A stretch of DNA of 64,000 bases, taken from Brevibacterium linens ATCC 9172. GTDB taxonomy: Bacteria > Actinomycetota > Actinomycetes > Actinomycetales > Brevibacteriaceae. A program made the position numbers and the translations under genes. Shown in pieces: positions 57,769 through 64,000 of this stretch. The notes below the pieces were generated by a model. That model did not search any database and was not told where the DNA came from. It worked only from the letters and a program-made list of their open reading frames with translations. Each line of letters starts with the position of its first letter. Position 1 is the first letter of the stretch. Where the stretch lies: contig NZ_FXYY01000006.1 of the NCBI RefSeq assembly GCF_900169165.1, positions 1-64,000 of the forward strand, in the 5' to 3' direction.

Positions 57769-59577
57769 TCAGCTCTGAGTGTCCTGACCGTCGTCGTCCT
57801 GACCGCGGGTGCCCCTGCCGTCGGTGCTCTGACCGCCGCCGGGCTCATCGCCACCGGGCGCGGCTTCGCCCGAGCCGGCCCCGGCCTGACCGGTCCCCGC
57901 CGCGCCTGCGCCGCTTTCGTCGAGGCGGCGCTTCGCCTCGTCGATATAGGCCTGGACATCGAAGCCGGTGGCCTTCTTCACCTCGTCGCCAATGCGGTCG
58001 AGATCGACCCCGCTGTCATCGAGGAAGGCCTTCGGGTCGAATCCGGAGCGGTTCGATCGCGGTCCGGAAGCCGCGCCGTCTGCCACGACCCCGTCGACGA
58101 CCTCGCCTGTTCTCGCATCCGTGGCGGAGGCTCCGTCAGGTCCCCCGCTGTCGGATCCGCCGGACCCACCAGGTCCTTCCGACCGACCGGAGGACCCGTC
58201 CGACCCAGCACCACTCGAACCGCCCTCGCCCGAGCCCTTCGCCTTGGCCACGAGGTCGGTGAGGTCGACACCGGTCGTTCCGCGCACCACCTCGAGGACC
58301 TGCGAGAGGTTGTTCGACACGGAGTTCGCGAGCTTCGACTCGCCATCGGTGGACACGATGGAGAGGTCCTTGATGTTCGCATACGGCGCCACCAGCTCCC
58401 CGGCAACCGAGGGCAGCACCTCGAGCACCTTCGACAGCACGGCTGCATCATTGAACTGCTTGTAGGCCTCGGCCTGTGCCCGCAGCGCCTCGGCTTCCGC
58501 CTCACCGCGGGCACGAATCGCATCGGCCTCGGCTTCACCTTCGAGGCGGATCGCCTCCGCGTCCTTCGACCGCCGATGCAGTTCGGCAGCGGCCTCGGCT
58601 CGGCCCTGCGCCTCGATCTCATAGGCCCGGGCATCGGCCGCAGCCTGCTGCCGGTAGCGTTCGGCGTCGGCCGGTCGGCGCACTTCGGCGTCGAGCTGTT
58701 CGGCACGCAGCTCCGCGGCCTCCTTCGCCACGATCCGGTCCTTTTCGAGCAGCTTCTGCTTCTCGGCTGCCGCCGCCAGCGGGCCCGCATTGTCGGCCGT
58801 CGCCTGACGCTGATCGGCCTCTTCCTTCAGCGCGGCCCGCCGCAGAGCCAGCTGCTGCTGCTGTTCGGCGATTGCCTGGTCGGTCAGCGCCTGCTGCTTC
58901 TGGGTCTCCTCGTTCTGCTGCGCCTGCTCGACGGCCGATGCGCGGCCGGCGTTCGCCTCGGCGATGGCGGCGTTCTTCGCCACCTCGGCGGCCTGCGGGC
59001 GGCCCCAGTCGCGCAGGTAGCTGCCTTCGTCCTCGACCGCCGAGATCTGGAACGTGTCGATGATGAGGCCCTGATTGTTCATCGAGTGCGCGGACTCCTC
59101 CTGCACCTGCGCGGCGAAGGAAGCGCGATCCTGGATGATCTGCTCGACGGTGAGCGTGCCGACCACGGCGCGCAGGGTACCCGAGAGGATCTCCTTCGAG
59201 TAGTGGTCGATCTGATCCTGCTGGTCGAGGAAGCGCTGCGCGGCCTTGCGCACATCATCCTCGGTGCCGCCGACCTTGACCTGGGCGACTCCGCGCAGAC
59301 GCAGGGCGATGCCGTTGATGGAGATGCCGTCGATCTCGACGGAGATCTGCCGCGAGGACAGCGACAGGATGAACGCCTTCTGCACGATCGGATAGACGAC
59401 CGAGCGACCGCCGATGACGATGCGACCGGTGCCGGACGACCCCGAAGCGTTCCGGCCGGTGATGATGAGCGCCTCGGACGGTGAGGCGATCTTGTAGGAC
59501 CTGAGGATCACGAGCAGGGCAATGAGAATGATGACGACGAGGATGCCGATTCCTCCGACGCCGAAGAGCAGGTCCAT
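57769..59577 (-). CDS. Flotillin-like SPFH/band 7 protein
   Basis: A 602-residue membrane-anchored protein starting MDLLFGVGGIGILVVIILIALLV, one N-terminal helix. The SPFH domain (about 27-200) has IASPSEALIITG and ISVEIDGISINGIALRLRGVAQVKVGG. A long Ala/Glu/Gln-rich coiled coil (about 200-400) follows, then an Asp/Gly/Ser-rich disordered tail of about 180 residues, ending in NDDDGQDTQS-type repeats. Flotillins organise membrane domains. AAAGG precedes this ATG; ATG 59592 is an alternative. A 72-bp tandem repeat lies upstream. The DUF3817 gene further upstream is on the same strand. Confidence 0.88.
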   Translation of the reverse strand: MDLLFGVGGIGILVVIILIALLVILRSYKIASPSEALIITGRNASGSSGTGRIVIGGRSVVYPIVQKAFILSLSSRQISVEIDGISINGIALRLRGVAQVKVGGTEDDVRKAAQRFLDQQDQIDHYSKEILSGTLRAVVGTLTVEQIIQDRASFAAQVQEESAHSMNNQGLIIDTFQISAVEDEGSYLRDWGRPQAAEVAKNAAIAEANAGRASAVEQAQQNEETQKQQALTDQAIAEQQQQLALRRAALKEEADQRQATADNAGPLAAAAEKQKLLEKDRIVAKEAAELRAEQLDAEVRRPADAERYRQQAAADARAYEIEAQGRAEAAAELHRRSKDAEAIRLEGEAEADAIRARGEAEAEALRAQAEAYKQFNDAAVLSKVLEVLPSVAGELVAPYANIKDLSIVSTDGESKLANSVSNNLSQVLEVVRGTTGVDLTDLVAKAKGSGEGGSSGAGSDGSSGRSEGPGGSGGSDSGGPDGASATDARTGEVVDGVVADGAASGPRSNRSGFDPKAFLDDSGVDLDRIGDEVKKATGFDVQAYIDEAKRRLDESGAGAAGTGQAGAGSGEAAPGGDEPGGGQSTDGRGTRGQDDDGQDTQS

Positions 59578-59694
59578 CGGTGGGCCTTTCATCGCGGTTG
59601 GGCGGCCGTTGTCCGGCCCGTCCCACTCATCCTATGCGAGCCCACGGACACAGGACAGGGAGGATGTCCGCCGAGGCGGCTCTTCACGCCCGCC

Positions 59695-59838
59695 GTCCGT
59701 CCGGATCCGCACCTGCCGCCCCTCGCCGAGGCGGTCGGTCAGAGCCGTCCGCGCTGCGGGCTCGCGGTCCGTCCGGATCCGCACCTGCCGCCCCTCGCCG
59801 AGGCGGTCGGTCAGAGCCGTCCGCGCTGCGGGCTCGCG
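59695..59838. repeat. Perfect 72-bp tandem duplication
   Basis: Bases 59695-59766 and 59767-59838 are identical. Each unit holds a GCCGAGGCGG motif, starts GTCCGTCCGGATCCG and ends GCTGCGGGCTCGCG. It sits between the DUF3817 stop and the SPFH start, so it may hold the SPFH promoter region. A third GCCGAGGCGG (59670) precedes the pair. Confidence 0.9.
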
Positions 59839-59853
59839 GTGTCGATCAGTCGA

Positions 59854-60315
59854 TCATCTGCCCCAGTCGCCGGGAGGGCCCGCCAGCAGCAGCCCGGAGA
59901 AGACGAGAACGACGAAGATGATCCCGAGGCCGACTGCCAGCCACGGCGACCGGATGCACCAGGAGGTGAGCTTCTCGAACCAGGTCTGCGGGGTGCGGCC
60001 GTTGCGGCCCAGTCCCCAGTCGCCTTCGAGGGACCCGGTCTTCTCCACCGAGCGTTCGAAGGGAATCGTGGCATAGGGAATGATCGCCGACCCGAGGCCC
60101 GTGGCGATACGACGCTTGCTCCACTGCTGCGAGGTGCCGACCCCGATGACGGCGATGACGAAGCAGATGAAGACGAAGCCGTGGATGCCTCCGCCGATCC
60201 GCACCCCCACCTCGGTGGTGTGGGTGACGTATTTGAGGAACATGCCGATCAGCAGCAGAGTCCAGGTCACGGTCTCGGCGATGGCGAAGAAGGTGAAGAA
60301 GCGTTTGGGAGTCAC
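59854..60315 (-). CDS. DUF3817 membrane protein
   Basis: A 153-residue protein with about four hydrophobic segments (near residues 6-22, 35-55, 60-75 and 125-148). FFTFFAIAETVTWTLLLIGMFLKY is the DUF3817 opening, and GGIHGFVFICFVIAVIGVG is the second conserved block. GTG 60315 is chosen because CACAAT ends eight bases upstream, matching the leaderless pattern of other genes here; GTG 60351 is the alternative. Function unknown. The 72-bp tandem repeat lies between this gene and the SPFH gene. Confidence 0.75.
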   Translation of the reverse strand: MTPKRFFTFFAIAETVTWTLLLIGMFLKYVTHTTEVGVRIGGGIHGFVFICFVIAVIGVGTSQQWSKRRIATGLGSAIIPYATIPFERSVEKTGSLEGDWGLGRNGRTPQTWFEKLTSWCIRSPWLAVGLGIIFVVLVFSGLLLAGPPGDWGR

Positions 60316-60560
60316 GGAAGACCATTGTGCCCGGACAAGGTGAACGCCCACTGAGGAGCGCCGCCAGGTGAGTCGCTCGATCTCAGATCTGGGTCAGTGC
60401 CGACTCAGCTGCGCCATCCGAGCTGCGCCGCCGGATCACTCCGCAGCCATCGCCATCTTCGCAGACGAGAACGACCCGATACGGGCCGGTGACCGTTACC
60501 AGTCACCGACCACGCATCGGGCCGTCCGTGCCGATCAGGGCACGTCGTCTCGGCTGCCCC
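60316..60560. other. 245-bp gap between DUF3817 and M28 peptidase genes
   Basis: No credible gene is seen. GGTGAC-CGTTACCA-GTCACC (near 60490-60510) is a six-base-arm inverted repeat and probably terminates the M28 transcript. Confidence 0.35.
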
Positions 60561-62681
60561 TCAGCTGCGGCGGCGGCGTGAACCCAGCGTCATCGCCAGA
60601 CCGAGCGCGATGAGCGCTCCGGCCGAGAGAATCAGCGGCAGGGCTTCGTTACCGGTCCGCGGCAGGTCTCCTCCACCGCCGCCGTTGCCACCGTCACCGG
60701 CTCCCGGCCCATCACCTTCGGCGACGACCTCGAAGGATCCGGTCAGCGGGTCTCCGCCTTCGCAGTCGACGGTGACGTCGTAGGTGCCGATGTAGCTGTC
60801 GACCATCGACGCGTCGAGTCCGCGGACTCCGAATCGGGCAGTGCCGTCGGCTCCGACCTCGGCGGTCTGCTCGAACGTCTCGATCTTCCCGTTGTTCGGG
60901 GTCACCGTCATCGTCGCCGTGGTGTCGGCGGCGCAGCCGGTGGCCGCAACCTGGACGCCCTTCTCACTGACGAAGTCCGGCGCTTCGATCGTCTTGGGAT
61001 CGATGCTCAGTGCTCGTTCATCAGGGGCCTCGGTCGGTGTCTCCGTGGGCGGATCGGTGGGGTCCGTGGGCGGAGTCGTCGGATCGGTCGGTGGATCCGT
61101 CGGCGCGTCGGCCAGCTCATAGGCCAGCGTGTGGACGGCGAAGCCGATGGCGGGAGCGAAGATGTCGATGGACTCCTTGCTCACGTTCTCGATCGTGTCC
61201 GTGGGCTGGTGGTAGTTCGTGTCGTGCTTCTCGCCGACGGTGCCGCCGAACATCTCAGCCTCTTCAGCCGTCTTCGTGCCGTCTGCTCCGGAGAACAGTC
61301 CGCTGGCCGGGATGCCGTTGTCGATGAACGCCTGGTAGTCCGAACGTCCGGAGAAGGCGGTGCCGACGTTGGGCTGGTCGATGTCGGCGAAGTAGTCGGT
61401 GAAGACCTTCTCGAGTTCGGCCGAACCTTCGGGGACGTTGACGCCGTCGGGGATCGGCACATCGGAGCCGTCGGAGTCGAGCGTGCCGACGATGTAGTTG
61501 TCGGAGCCGATCATGTCGAAGTTCATATAGGACTTGATCTTGCCCAGCTCGGCATCGTCGAGGCTCGCGACGTACTCCGTCGAACCGACGAGTCCGACTT
61601 CTTCCGCGCCCCACCAGCCGAAGCGGATGGCGTTGTCGACCTCGGTCGGCTGCTCGGCGAGCGCCTCGGCCGAAGCGAGGAGTGCTGCGGATCCGGATCC
61701 GTTGTCGTTGACGCCGGGGCCCTCTTCGACCCCGTCGAGGTGGGCGCCGAACATCTGGACGTTGTCATGGTCGCCGGCCTTGGTCTCGGCGATGACGTTC
61801 CAGGTCGTCTCGGTGACGAACTCGGTCTCGAGCGTGAAGTCGGCGGTCAGGGCCGCGGCTTCGGCCGCCGCGTCGTCGGCGGCGGCTTCCTCGGTCTCGT
61901 CGGCACCCTGCCCGAGGCCCGCCTCGGCGTCAGTCTGGCTGCCGGCTTCTGCGCCGGCCTCGGCACCTGCGGCTTCGACCTTCTCGACGAGGTCGGTGCC
62001 GACGTTGTAGGTGACCGTCACCGTCGGGGCACTGCCTTCCATCCGCTCACCCAGGGTGGCGTTGAGCTCCTCGTCCGGGTTGTCCTTGTCGTTGTTGTAG
62101 ATGATGACCGCTGCGGCACCGGCCTCGGTGGCGGCCTTGGTCTTCTCACCGAAGGCGCATTCGCCGCGGGACACGAGCACAAGCGCACCTTCGGCGCTGG
62201 AGTCGAAGTCACTGGCCTGACAGCCGAGCTGTCCGCCGGCCAGGTCGCTGTTGTCGTCATCGACCGGCAGCACCACCGGCAGATCGGTCAGCGGCTCAGT
62301 GGTTCCCTCTGTGTATGAGGCGGTCGCAACCTTGACCGCTTCCCCGTCGACCTTGACGTCGACGGTGCCGAAGTTCTGGCCCTCGACATCGAAGGCCTGA
62401 CGTTTCACATCGAAGGCTCCGGTCGCCTCGAGGGTGGATTCGACGTATTCCACGGCTTCTTCGTAGCCGGGGGTTCCCAGCGCACGGTGACCTTCATCCG
62501 CGTGCGAGGTGGAGATGTCGGAGATCTTCTGCAGATGCTCCATCACGGCGTCGCCGTTGACGCCCATATCGGTGTGTTCGGTCGGTCCCGCGGTGCCCGC
62601 TGCCAGCGCCGGGCTCACCCCGCCGAGGACCAGTCCGGCTGTGGCGGTGACTGCCAGCCAGCTCTTCGTTCGCAACTTCAT
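60561..62681 (-). CDS. Wall-anchored M28-family metallopeptidase with PA domain
   Basis: A 706-residue surface protein. A signal peptide (about 1-28, SPALAA) precedes the body, a PA domain lies near 150-220 (ALVLVSRGECAFGEKTKAA), and an M28 aminopeptidase core near 300-520 shows zinc ligands HLDGV and GVNDNGSG, GAEEVGLVG and FDMIGSDN, and YHQPTDT. An acidic Ala-rich insert sits near 250-295. A Pro/Thr linker (TDPPTDPTTPPTDP) joins a beta-rich domain to the sortase signal LPRTG at about 672, with a hydrophobic helix and basic tail. AAAGGA precedes the ATG. It digests peptides outside the cell. Confidence 0.93.
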   Translation of the reverse strand: MKLRTKSWLAVTATAGLVLGGVSPALAAGTAGPTEHTDMGVNGDAVMEHLQKISDISTSHADEGHRALGTPGYEEAVEYVESTLEATGAFDVKRQAFDVEGQNFGTVDVKVDGEAVKVATASYTEGTTEPLTDLPVVLPVDDDNSDLAGGQLGCQASDFDSSAEGALVLVSRGECAFGEKTKAATEAGAAAVIIYNNDKDNPDEELNATLGERMEGSAPTVTVTYNVGTDLVEKVEAAGAEAGAEAGSQTDAEAGLGQGADETEEAAADDAAAEAAALTADFTLETEFVTETTWNVIAETKAGDHDNVQMFGAHLDGVEEGPGVNDNGSGSAALLASAEALAEQPTEVDNAIRFGWWGAEEVGLVGSTEYVASLDDAELGKIKSYMNFDMIGSDNYIVGTLDSDGSDVPIPDGVNVPEGSAELEKVFTDYFADIDQPNVGTAFSGRSDYQAFIDNGIPASGLFSGADGTKTAEEAEMFGGTVGEKHDTNYHQPTDTIENVSKESIDIFAPAIGFAVHTLAYELADAPTDPPTDPTTPPTDPTDPPTETPTEAPDERALSIDPKTIEAPDFVSEKGVQVAATGCAADTTATMTVTPNNGKIETFEQTAEVGADGTARFGVRGLDASMVDSYIGTYDVTVDCEGGDPLTGSFEVVAEGDGPGAGDGGNGGGGGDLPRTGNEALPLILSAGALIALGLAMTLGSRRRRS

Positions 62682-63197
62682 GGAGTTCCTTTCGCTCCTT
62701 TGTCTGTGTCCAGAGGAATCGCACATGACGGCGCACCGGAAATGACCGCCACGGCATGACTGCTCGTCCATACCGGTGTCGGCCTCTTTACAGCTGCGCT
62801 TGCGGGGAAGCTCGATTCTGACGCTTCGCTATGACTCGTCATTGGTAACGAATCACATGCTTCTATAACGAAACGGTGACACAACTCACATTGGTCATAA
62901 ATCTAACGCACACCAGCCGGCTTTTATGTTACGAATTGATAACAACCGGTCACTGATCGATTTCGCACACGCGGACGGCCTGCGGTCGCGATGCGGACTC
63001 TCTGCGGTCATTGCCTCCGCGCCGACGATCGCTCCCGCGGCACCCCAGCCGCACCGGAACCGCGCCCACACGCGCCAGACCGAGCAGCACCAGACCGAGC
63101 AGCGCCGGCCCAGCGTCACGGTCACTCGACCGAACCCGCCCGGCCGCTCACCGCCCATCCAGTGCCGAGATCAGACCGCACGACTAGACTCGGACCA
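62682..63197. promoter_or_regulatory. 516-bp AT-rich intergenic region with palindromic elements
   Basis: This divergent region between the M28 gene and the VIT1-family gene holds no credible gene. The block 62840-62960 is the most AT-rich in the window: TGTTA-CGAATTGA-TAACA (near 62928-62945) is a palindrome, and the ACGAA element occurs in TAACGAAT, TAACGAAA and TTACGAAT. These may be binding sites for a regulator of the peptidase. Confidence 0.5.
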
Positions 63198-64000
63198 GTG
63201 ACGACCGATGACTCCGCAGGAGCGACTCCGCCTGCGCCCCCCGACAGACGAACCGTTCGCCGCTGGCAGCGCTACCTCGCCAACGAACGGCTCGAGGAAC
63301 GGGTTTACCGCAACCTCGCCGAACGCCGCAGCGGAGAGGATCGTGAGATCCTGCTCAGCCTGGCCGCCGCGGAATCCCGGCACCAGGAGCATTGGATCAC
63401 GCTGCTCGGCGAGCATGCCGAGAAGCGCCGTTCCGCCGATCTCCTCACCCGCTGCCTGGCCTTCCTCGGCGGTCTGTTCGGCTCCGTGTTCGTCCTCGCT
63501 CTTGCTCAGCAGTCGGAGACGAGCTCGCCGTACGACGAAGACGAAGCCGCCTCGGCCGAGATGGCCGCCGACGAACGCATCCACGCCGAGGTGGTCCGCG
63601 CTCTGGCTGCCCGTTCCCGCGCCCGCCTGTCGGGAAACTTCCGTGCCGCCGTCTTCGGCGCCAACGACGGACTGGTCTCGAACCTCGCACTCGTCCTCGG
63701 CGTCGGCGCGGCGGGAGTCTCGAACACCGTCATCCTGCTCACCGGCGTCTCTGGGCTGCTGGCCGGCGCCTTGTCGATGGGAGCCGGCGAGTACATCTCG
63801 GTGCGCTCCCAGCGCGAACTCCTCGACGCCTCCACCCCGGACCCCGAGTCCCGGCACGCCCTGGCCGACCTCAACATCGACGCCAACGAGCTCGCCCTCG
63901 TCTTCCGCGCCCGCGGCATGAAGACCCACGAGGCCGAGGCTCGCGCCAACCGCACGATCGCGGCGGCGAAGAACAGACAGGCGCCGCGCCTGCCGAACCT
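63198..64000 (+). CDS. VIT1/CCC1-family transporter with rubrerythrin-like domain (cut by right edge)
   Basis: The 267 residues in view begin VTTDDSAGATPPAPPDRRTVRRWQ. Residues 25-140 look like a ferritin-like domain (VYRNLAERRSGEDREILLSLAAAESRHQEHW with an ExxH-type metal pair), and AAVFGANDGLVSNLALVLGVGAAG (about 155-180) is the VIT1 motif, followed by LLAGALSMGAGEYISVRSQRE. Family members transport iron or manganese across membranes. TAGACT ends seven bases before the GTG start and no Shine-Dalgarno is seen, so the transcript is probably leaderless. The C-terminal helices lie beyond the window. Confidence 0.88.
   Translation, partial: MTTDDSAGATPPAPPDRRTVRRWQRYLANERLEERVYRNLAERRSGEDREILLSLAAAESRHQEHWITLLGEHAEKRRSADLLTRCLAFLGGLFGSVFVLALAQQSETSSPYDEDEAASAEMAADERIHAEVVRALAARSRARLSGNFRAAVFGANDGLVSNLALVLGVGAAGVSNTVILLTGVSGLLAGALSMGAGEYISVRSQRELLDASTPDPESRHALADLNIDANELALVFRARGMKTHEAEARANRTIAAAKNRQAPRLPN

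Noticed and set aside
57534-57959. A 141-codon minus-strand frame spanning the SPFH end and the gap to the CDF gene.
   Set aside because: It overlaps the SPFH C-terminus in another frame and contains the terminator hairpin; no family similarity is seen.
59522-60076. Plus-strand open frame with two 24-residue repeats.
   Set aside because: The repeats only reflect the 72-bp DNA tandem duplication. The frame crosses the start of the SPFH gene and the opposite-strand DUF3817 gene and is Arg/Ser/Pro-rich shadow sequence.

Overview
The window is high-GC, gene-dense bacterial chromosome of an actinomycete. HspR-type (HAIR) control of clpB, a wall-anchored LPRTG protein, monofunctional prephenate dehydratase, promoter -10 boxes abutting start codons, and a fused OleBC olefin gene (as known from Micrococcus/Brevibacterium relatives) together suggest a Micrococcales genus such as Brevibacterium. 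The genus is an inference; no rRNA or tRNA gene is present to test it.

Layout. 1-0.6 kb: 3' remnant of an IS1380-type transposase. 0.7-9.9 kb: exonuclease III, a RelA/SpoT-like synthetase, DUF5926, a family 2 glycosyltransferase overlapping pheA, an FAD dehydrogenase overlapping an SDR, then an epimerase-like protein and an enoyl-CoA hydratase on the minus strand. 10-20 kb: Na+/H+ antiporter, clpB behind a HAIR operator, a DUF5819/HTTM membrane pair, a CaiB-type CoA transferase divergent from agmatine deiminase, and a YtxH-like protein. 20-31 kb: phospholipase D-type cardiolipin synthase, Nudix hydrolase, second enoyl-CoA hydratase, MFS transporter, TM2 protein, FMN-dependent glutamate-synthase-like protein, dienelactone-hydrolase-like protein, an AbiEi/DUF559-like gene bracketed by inverted 72-bp repeats, and an SDR.

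31.7-36.6 kb is the clearest pathway: oleA, a fused oleBC and oleD, which together condense two fatty acyl-CoAs head to head into a long-chain olefin. 36.6-47.8 kb: an acidic membrane protein, propionyl-CoA synthetase, a Gly-rich MarR regulator divergent from a disordered Gly/Arg-rich protein, SRPBCC and LssY_C proteins, a MerR-HEAT regulator beside a HEAT protein with a MerR-type operator, a lysozyme-like exported protein and a SmtB-type ArsR. 47.8-64 kb: EamA exporter, aminotransferase coupled to an AhpD-like protein, cupin, glutamate-cysteine ligase, M20 peptidase, FkbM methyltransferase, OSBS/NAAAR enolase-family enzyme, CDF metal exporter, flotillin-like SPFH protein, DUF3817 protein, a large surface M28 peptidase and a VIT1-family transporter cut by the right edge.

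Non-coding structure is rich. Seven of about twelve convergent gene junctions carry long, sequence-unrelated hairpins, one with 28-bp perfect arms. There are two tandem duplications (72 bp and 60 bp), an inverted pair of imperfectly palindromic 72-bp repeats, and a recurrent GCCGAGGCGG motif that lies only in one orientation in the intergenic spaces. At least ten genes appear to start at or within a few bases of the predicted transcription start (leaderless). No CRISPR array, prophage or biosynthetic megacluster is visible, so the best candidates for undescribed biology are the repeats, the Gly-rich MarR pair, the MerR/HEAT pair and the HTTM/DUF5819 pair.
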